Shown piece by piece: positions 16,985 to 25,925 of a stretch of 64,000 bases of DNA. The DNA is taken from contig NZ_WNDO01000009.1 in the NCBI RefSeq assembly GCF_009912395.1, positions 1 to 64,000 on the forward strand, written 5' to 3'. The notes below the pieces were generated by a model. It was not told the origin of the DNA. It made no database searches and saw only the letters and a list, made by a program, of their open reading frames with translations. The DNA comes from Luteibacter sp. Lineage in GTDB: Bacteria; Pseudomonadota; Gammaproteobacteria; Xanthomonadales; Rhodanobacteraceae. Each line of letters starts with the position of its first letter. Within the stretch, counting starts at the first letter, position 1. The translations under genes and the position numbers were made by a program.

Positions 16985-18304
16985 ATGAACGACGCGCTGG
17001 CAGCGCTTTATCCCCAGCACCTCGCCACCCTGCGCGAACGTACGGACACGGCGCTTGCCCGAGGCGGTTTCGACCACCTCGTGGTCCCGGCCGGAAAGCC
17101 GATCACGAAGTTCCTCGACGACCAGGACTACCCGTTCGTGGTCAACCCGCATTTCAAGCACTGGTTGCCGCTCGTGGATGCCCCGGGCAGCTGGCTGGTG
17201 TACACGCCGGGGCACAAGCCCAAGCTGGTCTTCCTGCAGCCGCGCGACTACTGGCACGTGGTGCCCGAGGCGCCCACCGGTTACTGGGTGGAGCATTTCG
17301 ACATCGTGGTGGTGCGCAAGCCCGCCGACGCCCTGGCCGAGCTGCCGGCCATGCAGTCGCGCTGCGCCATCATCGGTGACTGCACGCTGGAGTCGATCAA
17401 CCCGAACAACCCGACCACGGTAATCGACCACCTGCATTACCACCGCTCGTTCAAGACCCCGTACGAGCTGGAACTGATGCGCGAAGCCAGCCGTCGCGGC
17501 GTGCGCGGTCATCTCGCCGCCGAACGCGCCTTCCGTGAAGGCCAGAGCGAGATCGGGATCCACCAGGCGTATCTCGCCGCCGTGGGCCAGATCGACGCCG
17601 AACTGCCCTATTCCAGCATTGTCTGCCTCAACGACCACGGCGCGGTGCTGCACTACACGCACTTCGATCGCAGCGCACCGGCCGAACATCGGTCGTTCCT
17701 GATCGATGCGGGCGCGAGCGCGTCGGGCTATGCCAGCGATATCACACGTACCTATGCGGGCAAGGGCGCGGGCGAGTTCCAGGAGCTGATCGACGCGATG
17801 GACGCCGCCGAGCGTTCGTTCGTGGCGAAGGTGCGCGCGGGCCAGAGCTATCCGGAACTGCACGTGCATGCGCACCATGTCATCGCGGGTGTGCTGCGCG
17901 AGCATGGCTTCATCCGCATGAGCGCCGAGAGCGCGATGGAATCGGGCGTGTCGTCCGCGTTCTTCCCGCACGGCCTGGGCCATGGCATCGGCCTGCAGGT
18001 GCACGATGTGGCGGGCTTCCAGGCAGCGGAAACCGGCGGCACCATCGCGAAGCCGGACGGTCACCCGTACCTGCGCCTCACGCGCCAGCTCGAAGCGGGC
18101 ATGGTGGTGACGATCGAGCCGGGCCTGTACTTCATCGACATGCTGCTGGCCGAACTGAAGGACAAGCCGGTCGCCAGCGACATCGACTGGGCGAAGGTGG
18201 ATCGTTTCCGCAAGTACGGCGGCATTCGCATCGAGGACGACGTGGTGTGCACCACGGGCGAGCCGGAAAACCTGACGCGGGATGCGTTCGGTTCGTTGAA
18301 CTGA
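16985..18304 (+). CDS. pepQ: Xaa-Pro dipeptidase
   Basis: Dinuclear-metal M24B peptidase that splits dipeptides with C-terminal proline in the cytoplasm. At 439 residues it matches PepQ (443 in E. coli). Metal ligands are visible in order: Asp in LIDAGASASGYASDITRTY (two Asp), His in FFPHGLGHGIGLQVHD, Glu in VTIEPGLYF and Glu in GIRIEDDV. The start follows a TTGGAGAA ribosome site. The gene ends at the edge of a 148-bp repeat array. Confidence 0.95.
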   Translation: MNDALAALYPQHLATLRERTDTALARGGFDHLVVPAGKPITKFLDDQDYPFVVNPHFKHWLPLVDAPGSWLVYTPGHKPKLVFLQPRDYWHVVPEAPTGYWVEHFDIVVVRKPADALAELPAMQSRCAIIGDCTLESINPNNPTTVIDHLHYHRSFKTPYELELMREASRRGVRGHLAAERAFREGQSEIGIHQAYLAAVGQIDAELPYSSIVCLNDHGAVLHYTHFDRSAPAEHRSFLIDAGASASGYASDITRTYAGKGAGEFQELIDAMDAAERSFVAKVRAGQSYPELHVHAHHVIAGVLREHGFIRMSAESAMESGVSSAFFPHGLGHGIGLQVHDVAGFQAAETGGTIAKPDGHPYLRLTRQLEAGMVVTIEPGLYFIDMLLAELKDKPVASDIDWAKVDRFRKYGGIRIEDDVVCTTGEPENLTRDAFGSLN

Positions 18305-18971
18305 CCGATGTGCCCCGGTCGCCTTGCTGGATGACCGGGGCGCTGGGTTCCTGTTTTCACAGGAACGACGAACTGGCGAACCGTCGTTCCAGCGAACGCT
18401 GGAACCCAGCGCGGGGCGATCGGTTATCGCGTCGCGGTCTCCTACGCAAAGCCGATGCAACGCCCTCGCCATGCTGGCGAACCGGGGCGCTGGGTTCCTG
18501 TTTTCACAGGAACGACGAGCTCGCAATCCGTCGTTCCTGCGAACGCTGGAACCTAGCGCGGGGCGATCGGTTTTCGCCTCGCGGCTTCCTACGCAAAAGC
18601 CGATGTGGCGCCCTCGCGGTGCTGGCAAACCGAGGCGCTGGGTTCCTGTTTTCACAGGAACGACGAGCTGGCGATCCGTCGTTCCAGCGAACGCTGGAAC
18701 CCAGCGCGGGGCAATCGGTTTTCGCCTCGCGGCTTCCTACGCAAAGGCCGATGCGACGCTCTCGCCATGCTGGCAAACCGAGGCGCTGGGTTCCTGTTTT
18801 CACAGGAACGACGATCTGGCAATCCGTCGTTCCAGCGAACGCTGGAACCCAGCGCGGGGCGATTGGTTATCGCGTCGCGGCCTCATACGCAAAGGCCGAT
18901 GTGGCGCCCTTGCCCTGCTGGCGAACCGAGGCGCTGGGTTCCTGTTTTCACAGGAACGACGAGCGGGGAAA
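18305..18971. repeat. Tandem array of five 147-148 bp hairpin units
   Basis: Five copies of a unit recur with starts of the common motif CGCTGGGTTC at 18341, 18488, 18636, 18784 and 18932, a period of 147-148 bases. Each unit has hairpin A (TTCCTGT-TTTC-ACAGGAA), then CGACGAGCTGGCGATCCGTCG or a variant, hairpin B (TTCCAGCG-AA-CGCTGGAA), then a linker with CCTACGCAAAGCCGATG. Both hairpins have the same outer flanks, GTCGTTCC and GGAACC-AGCG. The array fills the space between two convergent genes. No credible gene lies in it; apparent open frames are repetitive artefacts. Confidence 0.9.
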
Positions 18972-20042
18972 TCACACCTTGAGGTAGATTCTCCGCTTGT
19001 CCATCCAACGCACTACCAGCCACCACACCGTCACGAAGGCCACGCCCCAGGCGGCCGATGGCACGTAAGGCCCGAGCAGCGGCGTCATCCACGATGCGAA
19101 GGCCCATTGATACAAGGGCGCGGTGACGCCCAACGCGATCAGCAGGTAGACCATCAACCCGGAGCCGGCATAAGCGGCGATGGCATTCACGCCAAAGGCG
19201 CGGCCCGGCAGGCGCCAGCCGCGACGGTCCACCAACACATGCGCAGCCACCAGCAGCAGGAACGACCAACCGGCCGCCCACAAGGCGTAGCTCGGCGTCC
19301 ACAGGTTCTTGTTCAGCGGCCACAACCCCTGCGCCAGCCAACCCAGCACCAGCAAGACCACCCCGGCCGCGAGCAGCCGGCGGACATCCCCGCGAACCAA
19401 CCACGCCCCCGCCCGCATCCCCAGCAGGGTCGACGCCAGCGCAGGCAAGGTGGCAAGCAGCCCCTCGGGATCATGCCCACGCCCCGTCGCCGGGTCCGTC
19501 ATATAGACGAAGGGCCCGAACAAGGCGGTATCCGCCCGGCTGACCCCGTTCGTCCACGGTTCCATGCCGCCCACCAGCAGCAACGCCCCGTACCCCACCA
19601 GCAAGAGCGCGACCAGCGCGTCCCGCATCCATGCGCTGGCGTGGATCGCCAGTAGCGAGGCCGCGGCGAAACAGATGCCGATCCGCTGCAACACACCGGG
19701 GATTCGCAGGTGGGCATCGGGTATCGCCAACCACGCCACGATGTTCAAAAGCAGCCCCAATCCGGCAATCCGCAGCGCGCGACGTAACGCCGCATGCCGA
19801 ATAGGTGCCTTCGCCACGCCGACTTCGACACGCGGCACGATGGCCAGCGACACCGACACGCCGACGATGAAAAGGAACAGGGGAAAGACCAGGTCGGTCG
19901 GCGTGAATCCATTCCACTGCGCGTGCTCCAGAGGCCACCAGACATGGCCCCAATCGCCCGGATCGTTTACGAGGAGCATGGCCGCGACGGTGATTCCGCG
20001 AAGTACATCGACTGAGGCGTAACGCACTTTACTCTGGGTCAT
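18972..20042 (-). CDS. NagX/HGSNAT-like multi-pass membrane acyltransferase
   Basis: Polytopic inner-membrane protein of 356 residues with about ten hydrophobic helices. The N-terminal run RYASVDVLRGITVAAMLLVND and the segments DLVFPLFLFIVGVSVSLA and GVLQRIGICFA are hallmarks of the heparan-alpha-glucosaminide N-acetyltransferase-like (DUF5009/NagX) family. Members are thought to transfer acetyl groups to amino sugars across the membrane. No chitin or GlcNAc genes are nearby to support a substrate. The gene is divergent from the cyd operon. Confidence 0.82.
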   Translation of the reverse strand: MTQSKVRYASVDVLRGITVAAMLLVNDPGDWGHVWWPLEHAQWNGFTPTDLVFPLFLFIVGVSVSLAIVPRVEVGVAKAPIRHAALRRALRIAGLGLLLNIVAWLAIPDAHLRIPGVLQRIGICFAAASLLAIHASAWMRDALVALLLVGYGALLLVGGMEPWTNGVSRADTALFGPFVYMTDPATGRGHDPEGLLATLPALASTLLGMRAGAWLVRGDVRRLLAAGVVLLVLGWLAQGLWPLNKNLWTPSYALWAAGWSFLLLVAAHVLVDRRGWRLPGRAFGVNAIAAYAGSGLMVYLLIALGVTAPLYQWAFASWMTPLLGPYVPSAAWGVAFVTVWWLVVRWMDKRRIYLKV

Positions 20043-20180
20043 CGAAGCGTATGCTGGAGGCGGCAGGGGAAAGCGAAGGATACGCGGTCAGCCCGTTGCG
20101 ACAATCGGCCATGGCTCGCGTCGGAACCGTCAGGCTTACGATGCCTGCGGATGTTCAAGGGACTTGCTGGAGTCGCACCC

Positions 20181-20399
20181 ATGGTTGTCGACATTCCGAC
20201 CAAAGGCCGCCGATGGCGTGACAAACCACTCAAGAGACTCGTTTTCGAGCTCTCCGTGATTGTCGTCGCCAAACTCGCCGTGCTCATGCTCATCTGGTAC
20301 GTGGCCATACGCCCGCTGCCGCGAGCCGATGTCTCGCCCGCCGGCGTCAGCCGCGCACTCGCCCCCGCTTCCGCCTCCACCCAGGGAAACCAGCCATGA
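20181..20399 (+). CDS. cydP: Cytochrome bd small subunit CydP
   Basis: A 72-residue protein with one central membrane helix (LVFELSVIVVAKLAVLMLIWYVAIRPLP) after a basic N-terminus. Small proteins of this form directly upstream of cydA in beta- and gammaproteobacteria are called CydP, a putative accessory subunit of the bd oxidase. The start at MVVDIPTKGRR has GGAG eight bases upstream; an in-frame ATG 30 bases earlier is an alternative. The stop overlaps the cydA start (ATGA). Confidence 0.75.
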   Translation: MVVDIPTKGRRWRDKPLKRLVFELSVIVVAKLAVLMLIWYVAIRPLPRADVSPAGVSRALAPASASTQGNQP

Positions 20400-21967
20400 T
20401 CGTCGACCCCGATGTCGTCGGTTTATCGCGCCTGCAATTCGCGCTGACCGCTCTTTATCACTTCCTCTTCGTCCCGCTCACGCTGGGCCTGGCGTTCATG
20501 CTTGCCATCATGGAAAGCGTGTATGTCATGACCCGACGCGAAGTGTGGAAACGCATGACCCAGTTCTGGGGCGTGCTGTTCGGCATCAACTTCGCCATGG
20601 GCGTCGCTACCGGCGTCACCATGGAATTCCAGTTCGGCACGAACTGGGCGTACTACTCGCACTACGTGGGCGACATCTTCGGCGCCCCGCTCGCCATCGA
20701 AGGCATGATGGCGTTCTTCCTCGAAGGCACGCTGGTGGGCCTGTTCTTCTTCGGCTGGGATCGCATCTCGCCGCTGAAGCACATGCTGGTCACCTGGTTC
20801 CTCGCCCTGGCGACCAGCCTCTCGGCGCTGTGGATCCTCATCGCCAATGCCTGGATGCAGAACCCGGTGGGCGCTGCGTTCAACCCGCAGACGATGCGCA
20901 TGGAGGTGACCTCGTTCAAGGAGGTGATCTTCAACCCCGTCGCCCAGTCGAAGTTCGTGCACACGGTAAGCGCCGGCTACACGATGGGTGCGATGTTCGT
21001 GCTGTCGATCAGCGCCTGGTACCTATTGCGCGGACGCAACATCGACTTCGCCAAGCGCTCCATGACGGTGGCCGCCAGCTTCGGCCTTGCCGCCGCGCTT
21101 TCGGTGGTGGTGCTGGGCGACGAGTCGGGCTATGCCGTCTCGGAAAACCAGAAGATGAAGATGGCCGCCATCGAGGCCATGTGGGAAACCGAACCGGCAC
21201 CCGCCTCGTTCACGCTGTTCGGCCTGCCGGACGTGAAAGCTAAGGAGACCCATGCGGCGGTGCGCATCCCCTGGGTGATGGGACTGATGGGCACGCGCTC
21301 GATCGACGAGCCCATCCTCGGCATCGCCGACCTCGTGGACGACGCCAAGGTACGTATCGCCGACGGCATCAAGGCCTACGACGCGATGCTAGTGCTGCGC
21401 GAGAACAAGAACGACGCGCAGGCCAAGGCGATCCTCGCCGCGCACGACAAGGACATGGGCTATGCCCTGCTGCTGAAGCGTTTCATGGACGATCCGCGCA
21501 AGGCCTCGCCGGAAGACATCCAGAAGGCCGCCGACAGCACCATCCCGAACGTGCCGGTGCTGTTCTGGTCGTTCCGCATCATGGTCGCCTGCGGCCTGTG
21601 GTTCATCGTGCTGTTCGGCTATGCCTTCTGGCGCGCCAGCAAGCGTCGCCTGGAAGGCCGTCGCTTCCTCCGCGTAGCACTGTGGAGCCTACCGTTGCCG
21701 TGGGTGGCCGCGGAACTGGGCTGGATCGTCGCCGAGTACGGTCGCCAGCCGTGGGCCATCGAAGGCGTGTTGCCGACGGCGCTCGGTGCCTCGTCGCTCA
21801 CCTCTGGTCAGGTGTGGATCTCGCTGGGTGGCTTCGTTCTGTTCTACACGGCCCTGGCCGTGATCGACGGCTACCTGATGGTGAAGTTCGCGCGCAAGGG
21901 ACCGGACGGCCTCGGCATGTGGCCGAAGAAGCCCGACGCGATCCCGACCACGGCGCAGACGGCGTAA
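20396..21967 (+). CDS. cydA: Cytochrome bd ubiquinol oxidase subunit I
   Basis: Quinol-oxidising subunit of the high-affinity terminal oxidase, in the inner membrane, binding hemes b558, b595 and d. At 523 residues it matches the E. coli long-Q-loop type (522). His22 in ALYHFLFVPLTLG is the expected N-terminal heme ligand. SKFVHTVSAGYTMGA supplies another heme His, and WIVAEYGRQPWAIEGVLPT is the conserved GRQPW segment near the Q loop. It is translationally coupled to cydP and followed by cydB after 11 bases. Confidence 0.97.
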   Translation: MIVDPDVVGLSRLQFALTALYHFLFVPLTLGLAFMLAIMESVYVMTRREVWKRMTQFWGVLFGINFAMGVATGVTMEFQFGTNWAYYSHYVGDIFGAPLAIEGMMAFFLEGTLVGLFFFGWDRISPLKHMLVTWFLALATSLSALWILIANAWMQNPVGAAFNPQTMRMEVTSFKEVIFNPVAQSKFVHTVSAGYTMGAMFVLSISAWYLLRGRNIDFAKRSMTVAASFGLAAALSVVVLGDESGYAVSENQKMKMAAIEAMWETEPAPASFTLFGLPDVKAKETHAAVRIPWVMGLMGTRSIDEPILGIADLVDDAKVRIADGIKAYDAMLVLRENKNDAQAKAILAAHDKDMGYALLLKRFMDDPRKASPEDIQKAADSTIPNVPVLFWSFRIMVACGLWFIVLFGYAFWRASKRRLEGRRFLRVALWSLPLPWVAAELGWIVAEYGRQPWAIEGVLPTALGASSLTSGQVWISLGGFVLFYTALAVIDGYLMVKFARKGPDGLGMWPKKPDAIPTTAQTA

Positions 21968-21978
21968 AGGAGAACGAC

Positions 21979-23109
21979 ATGTTCGATTACGAAACCCTGC
22001 GCATCATCTGGTGGGCCCTGATCGGCATCCTGCTGATCGGCTTCGCCATCATGGACGGCTTCGACTTCGGCGTGGCCGCCCTGCTCCGCGTGCTCGGCAA
22101 GGACGAACACGAGCGCGTGGTGCTGCTGGAAACCATCGAGCCCACCTGGGAAGGCAACCAGGTGTGGTTCATCCTTGGCGGCGGCGCGGTGTTCGCCGCA
22201 TGGCCGCTGCTTTACGCCGCCTCGTTCTCGGGGCTGTACGTGGCGATGTTCGTGCTGCTGGTGGCTTTCATCATTCGCCCGGTGGGCTTCAACTTCCGCG
22301 AGAAGGTGCACCACGCCACCTGGAAGGCCGTGTGGGATTACTGCCTGGTGGCCTCGGGCGTGATCGTGATGCTGGTCTGCGGCGTGGCCTTCGGCAACCT
22401 GTTCCTGGGTCTGCCGTTCCATTTCGACGGCGACCTGCGCATGACCTGGGACGGCACGTTCTTCCAGTTGTTCCGCCCGTTCGCGCTGCTGAGCGGCCTG
22501 GTGAGCCTGAGCATGTTGCTCGCCCATGGTGCCGCCTGGGCTGCGATGAAGGCGGACCACACCATCGCCGTGCGTGCCGTGAAGGTCTCGCGTATCGCGT
22601 CGCTGGTGTATGTGGTGCTGTTCGTGCTGGCCGGCATCTGGCTTGCCTATGGTATCCCGGGTTACGCCATCGCTGGACCGGTGGTGACTGACGCCGCCTC
22701 GAATCCGCTCGGCAAGGACGTCGCGGTGGGAGGTACCTGGTTCGCCGGCTACCTCACGCATCCGATGTTCTGGGGCGCGCCGGTGCTGGCCTTCGTCGGT
22801 GCGCTGGGCTTGCAGCTGTTCATCGGCCGTCGCGGTTTCCTGGGTTTCTTCTGCAGCAGCCTCGCGGTGGCCGGCACGATCCTCTCGGCAGGGTTCGCAC
22901 TGTTCCCGTTCCTGATGCCATCGGCCAGCAGCCCGTCGTCGAGCCTCACGGTGTGGGACGCATCGTCCAGCCAGGGCACGCTGCTATTGATGCTCGGCGT
23001 CACCGTGGTGTTCCTGCCGATCATCCTGCTCTACACCGGCTGGGTCTTCCGCGTAATGCGCGGCCGGGTCACCCTTGATCATGTGCGCAAGTCGCACGGC
23101 ATGTACTGA
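21979..23109 (+). CDS. cydB: Cytochrome bd ubiquinol oxidase subunit II
   Basis: Second core subunit of cytochrome bd, 376 residues (379 in E. coli). The N-terminal signature IIWWALIGILLIGFAIMDGFDFGVAALL and the stretch NQVWFILGGGAVFAAWP are characteristic. It begins after AAGGAGAACGAC, a strong ribosome site. It is followed by the tiny cydX gene, also with its own AAGGAG site, so the full oxidase is made from one operon. Confidence 0.97.
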   Translation: MFDYETLRIIWWALIGILLIGFAIMDGFDFGVAALLRVLGKDEHERVVLLETIEPTWEGNQVWFILGGGAVFAAWPLLYAASFSGLYVAMFVLLVAFIIRPVGFNFREKVHHATWKAVWDYCLVASGVIVMLVCGVAFGNLFLGLPFHFDGDLRMTWDGTFFQLFRPFALLSGLVSLSMLLAHGAAWAAMKADHTIAVRAVKVSRIASLVYVVLFVLAGIWLAYGIPGYAIAGPVVTDAASNPLGKDVAVGGTWFAGYLTHPMFWGAPVLAFVGALGLQLFIGRRGFLGFFCSSLAVAGTILSAGFALFPFLMPSASSPSSSLTVWDASSSQGTLLLMLGVTVVFLPIILLYTGWVFRVMRGRVTLDHVRKSHGMY

Positions 23110-23121
23110 AGGAGCGACGCC

Positions 23122-23259
23122 ATGTGGTATTTCGCCTGGATCCTCGGCCTTGGCCTCGCCTGCGCCTTCGGCATCCTCAACGCAATGTGGTACGAGGTGC
23201 ACTCGGACGATGAAGCGCATCGAAGGAAGGATGTGATGCCCAAGCACGAGGGACCGTGA
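23122..23259 (+). CDS. cydX: Cytochrome bd accessory subunit CydX
   Basis: Very short gene encoding 45 residues, beginning MWYFAWILGLGLACAFGILN. This is the diagnostic CydX sequence: a single membrane helix with the conserved WYFAWILG start and the following MWYE. CydX stabilises the heme arrangement of cytochrome bd-I. It has an AAGGAG site ten bases upstream, overlapping the cydB stop. The C-terminus is hydrophilic and His/Lys-rich. A strong terminator follows two bases after the stop. Confidence 0.95.
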   Translation: MWYFAWILGLGLACAFGILNAMWYEVHSDDEAHRRKDVMPKHEGP

Positions 23260-23260
23260 T

Positions 23261-23290
23261 CGAAAAGGCCGCCGTAAGGCGGCCTTTTCG
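23261..23290 (+). terminator. Intrinsic terminator of the cyd operon
   Basis: CGAAAAGGCCGCC-GTAA-GGCGGCCTTTTCG is a perfect 13-base-pair stem with a GNRA-type tetraloop (GTAA). The descending arm ends in TTTT, so it works as a Rho-independent terminator. It starts right after the cydX stop. Confidence 0.9.
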
Positions 23291-23320
23291 TAGGAAAGTG
23301 ATCGCGACAATCGATTGCAT

Positions 23321-23396
23321 CGCGCTGGGTTCCTGCGTGCGCAGGAACGACGGTTACCTCACCCTCGTCGTTCCTGTGAAAACAGGAACCCAGCGC
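23321..23396. repeat. Pair of inverted GTTCC-type hairpin repeats
   Basis: Two hairpins of the family used in the 148-bp arrays face each other: CGCTGGGTTCCTGCG-TG-CGCAGGAACGACG, then CGTCGTTCCTGT-GAAA-ACAGGAACCCAGCG. The stems differ, but the outer flanks are the same. This is a single, non-tandem unit between the cyd terminator and the pepP 3' end. Confidence 0.75.
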
Positions 23397-23433
23397 CTCT
23401 GTCTACCAGCACCGCGAGCGAGTCGCATCGCCT

Positions 23434-24726
23434 CTACCGTTGCAGCGCGTCGGGCGCCTTCGGCACCATCGCCGTCATCACGTCCGCCGCACCCTTGGTA
23501 ACGATCAGGTCATCCTCGATGCGGATGCCGATGCCGCGCCAGCGCTCGGGCACCGCGCGGTCGTTCGGTGGCACGTAGATGCCCGGCTCCACCGTGAGCA
23601 CCATGCCTTCCTCCAGCACGCGCGGCTCGCCATCGATGCGGTAGTCGCCCACGTCGTGCACGTCCAGGCCGAGCCAGTGGCCTGTCTTGCTGGGGAAATA
23701 CGTTTTGTACGCGCCGTCGGCGATCGCGCGCTCCACGCCGCCCTTGATGAAGCCCAGCGCACACAGCCCGGTGGCGATCACGCGCACGGCGGCGTCATGC
23801 GAATCGGCGAAGGAACGCCCCGGACGGACGGCATCGATCGCGGCCAGCTGCGCATCGTGCACGATGTCGTAGAGCGCGCGCTGTTCCTTCGTGAAACTAC
23901 CGCCCACCGGGAAGGTTCGGGTGATGTCGGAGGCGTAGCAATCCACTTCCGCACCCGCGTCGATCAGCAGCAGGTCGCCATCCTTCAAGGTGGCCCGGTT
24001 CTGCTGGTAATGCATGATGCAAGCGTTCGCGCCACCGGCCACCGTGGGCGGAAAGGCGGGAACCGCACCGCGCCCGCGAATCGTGCGGAGGATCTCGCCT
24101 TCGATCTCGTACTCGGCCACGCCGGGGCGAGCCATCGCCATGGCGGCCAGGTGCGCGGCGCCCGCCACCTCGGCGGAGCGGCGCATCAGCGCCAGCTCGT
24201 CGCGCGACTTGAACAGGCGCATGTCGTGCAGCAGGTGACCCAGCGCGACCAGGTCCTTCGGCACCACGCCACCACCACGCGCCGTGCGCAGGCGACGCAT
24301 CCAGCCCAGCAGGCGGGCGTCGAAATCCGGCTCCAGGCCGAAATGGCAATAGACCCGCGAGCGGCCCTCGATCATCCCGGGCAGGATGTCGTCGATATCG
24401 TCGATGGGAAAGGCATCGTCGAGCTTCAGTTCGCGCGCGGCGCGATCGGTGCCCATGCGCTCGCCATCCCAGCGTTCACGCTCGGCATCGCGCTCGCGGC
24501 AGAACAGCACCGTCTCACCGTGCGCGCGACCGGGCAACAGGGCCAGCACGGCCTCGGGCTCGCCAAAGCCGGTGAGGTAATGGAAATCGGAATCCTGCCG
24601 GTACGGCCACGGCGCGTCGGCATTGCGCATCCGCTCGGGAGCGGCGGCGAGGATTAGTACCGCATCCTCGCCGACCATGCGCATCAGCTCCCGGCGCCGC
24701 CGGGCGTATTCGGCCGCCGCGATCAA
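23434..24726 (-). CDS. pepP: Xaa-Pro aminopeptidase
   Basis: M24B metallopeptidase that removes an N-terminal residue preceding proline. At 430 residues it fits PepP (441 in E. coli). Metal ligands are LLIDAGAEVDCYASDITRTF (two Asp), HWLGLDVHDVG (His), LTVEPGIYV (Glu) and GIGIRIEDDL (Glu). The N-terminus EYARRRRELMRMVGE is typical. The start is a TTG overlapping the stop of ygfB (TTGA), so the pair is coupled. The usual next genes ubiH and visC are not present here. Confidence 0.94.
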   Translation of the reverse strand: MIAAAEYARRRRELMRMVGEDAVLILAAAPERMRNADAPWPYRQDSDFHYLTGFGEPEAVLALLPGRAHGETVLFCRERDAERERWDGERMGTDRAARELKLDDAFPIDDIDDILPGMIEGRSRVYCHFGLEPDFDARLLGWMRRLRTARGGGVVPKDLVALGHLLHDMRLFKSRDELALMRRSAEVAGAAHLAAMAMARPGVAEYEIEGEILRTIRGRGAVPAFPPTVAGGANACIMHYQQNRATLKDGDLLLIDAGAEVDCYASDITRTFPVGGSFTKEQRALYDIVHDAQLAAIDAVRPGRSFADSHDAAVRVIATGLCALGFIKGGVERAIADGAYKTYFPSKTGHWLGLDVHDVGDYRIDGEPRVLEEGMVLTVEPGIYVPPNDRAVPERWRGIGIRIEDDLIVTKGAADVMTAMVPKAPDALQR

Positions 24727-25289
24727 TGCAGCGTATCGCTCGCCGGCTGCGGGCCGGTGGCGAGTTCGGCGTGCAGGAGCATGGCACCCGCGCGGACGAA
24801 TTCTTCCAGCTCGATCAGGCTCTCGTCGTTCACGTCGTCATCGGCGTCGAACTCGAATTCCGTGGCGGCGATGGCGGCCATGTCCTTCAGAATCTCCTTC
24901 GCATCGTCGCTCATGGCCTGGTTGCGCATGACCGAGCCGCCCAGGCCCAGGCCGCCCAGGAAGCCGCGGATCCAGTCCGTCAGGCCATCCGCGCGCTCGG
25001 CGATGGGGGCGTCGTCGTCCGGCAGCCAGGGCGAGAAGGTCAGTTCGGGATCGGCCAGCCATTCCTGGGTCTGCTGGCGCAGGCGGCCCAGCATCGCAAC
25101 CTCGTCGGCGCTGGGCGCGGGGTCGGGTTCGAGCTGGAGGGCGCCGAGCACCGAATGTCCGGGGAAGATGCCACCGGAACTGATGAAGCCGACCAGGGAG
25201 CCGTGGAATTCGCTCACATTGGTGGCCAGCTTGCAGCGCCCGATCAGCTCGGCGATGTCTTCGGGATCGACGGTCAGGTTGGCCGACAT
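24723..25289 (-). CDS. ygfB: UPF0149 (YgfB/YecA) family protein
   Basis: Cytoplasmic acidic helical protein of 188 residues. Family features are the N-terminal ELIGRCKLATNVSEFHGSLVGFISSG and the central FSPWLPDDDAPIAERADGLTDWIRGFLGGLGL. YgfB lies next to pepP in many gammaproteobacteria; its function is poorly defined, with a regulatory role reported for the Pseudomonas homologue. An AGGAG lies upstream of the ATG. The gene is divergent from the zapB-like gene. Confidence 0.9.
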   Translation of the reverse strand: MSANLTVDPEDIAELIGRCKLATNVSEFHGSLVGFISSGGIFPGHSVLGALQLEPDPAPSADEVAMLGRLRQQTQEWLADPELTFSPWLPDDDAPIAERADGLTDWIRGFLGGLGLGGSVMRNQAMSDDAKEILKDMAAIAATEFEFDADDDVNDESLIELEEFVRAGAMLLHAELATGPQPASDTLH

Positions 25290-25376
25290 GACGGGGGGAC
25301 TCCTGGAGGATACGGTCGTGGATTCTAATCCACCCGCCCGCGCGCCGGACCTGCCGCCCCTGTTATAGTCCGCCTC

Positions 25377-25601
25377 ATGACGAACCCGGACGCCTTCAAG
25401 ACCGAATTCGAAGCCTTGAGCGCCACGCTCGACCGGCTCGTCGACACCGTTCGCCGCCTCACCGAGGAAAACCGCAGCCTGCGGCACAGCCAGGAACAAC
25501 TGGCCAGCGAACGGGCCAGTCTCATGGCGCGCAACGAACAGGCGCGCAGCCGTGTGGAAGCGATGATCCAGCGCCTCAAGGCGCTTGAGAACACAGGCTG
25601 A
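25377..25601 (+). CDS. ZapB-like / TIGR02449 small coiled-coil protein
   Basis: A 74-residue protein that is nearly all coiled coil, with heptads such as LSATLDRLVDTVRRLTEENRSLRHSQEQL. It has no membrane helix. The family sits directly upstream of zapA in gammaproteobacteria and is thought to be a cell-division accessory like ZapB. The stop is 10 bases before the zapA start, so the two are probably co-transcribed. Confidence 0.8.
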   Translation: MTNPDAFKTEFEALSATLDRLVDTVRRLTEENRSLRHSQEQLASERASLMARNEQARSRVEAMIQRLKALENTG

Positions 25602-25611
25602 AATTTCAAGC

Positions 25612-25920
25612 ATGAACGCCATGACCAGCGAACCGGTGGCCCTGCGCCTGCTCGATCGCGAGATCCATATCGCCTGCTCCCCCGACGAGCGGGCCGGCCT
25701 CGTCGCCGCCGCGCAATTCCTCGACGGCAAGATGCGCGAGCTGAAGTCCAACGCGAAGGTGCCCGGCTTCGACCGGATCGCCGTGCTGGCAGCGGTGAGC
25801 ATCGCTCATGAATTGCTCACGCTGCGCAAGGATCAGGCCTCTCAGGAACAGGTGCTGACCGACGGAATCGCCGCTTTGCGTCGAAAGCTTGATGCTCTCG
25901 TGGACGGCTCGATAAAATAA
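25612..25920 (+). CDS. zapA: Cell division protein ZapA
   Basis: FtsZ-ring-associated protein of about 102 residues that bundles FtsZ filaments. The N-terminal domain has VALRLLDREIHIACSPDERAGL; the rest is a helix (LVAAAQFLDGKMRELKSN, then a coiled coil to the end). The first ATG (MNAMTSEP) is used; an in-frame ATG three codons later is equally possible. 6S RNA follows immediately, as in other gammaproteobacteria. Confidence 0.92.
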   Translation: MNAMTSEPVALRLLDREIHIACSPDERAGLVAAAQFLDGKMRELKSNAKVPGFDRIAVLAAVSIAHELLTLRKDQASQEQVLTDGIAALRRKLDALVDGSIK

Positions 25921-25925
25921 CCCCC

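Noticed and set aside
18305-18971. CRISPR array
   Set aside because: The period is 148 bp, the units are nearly identical throughout with no unique spacers, and each contains hairpins, so it is not CRISPR.
18324-19655. Long plus-strand open frame across the 148-bp array and the NagX-like gene
   Set aside because: The protein is a repeat of the same phrase from the hairpin array and then an antisense reading of a well-supported membrane protein gene.
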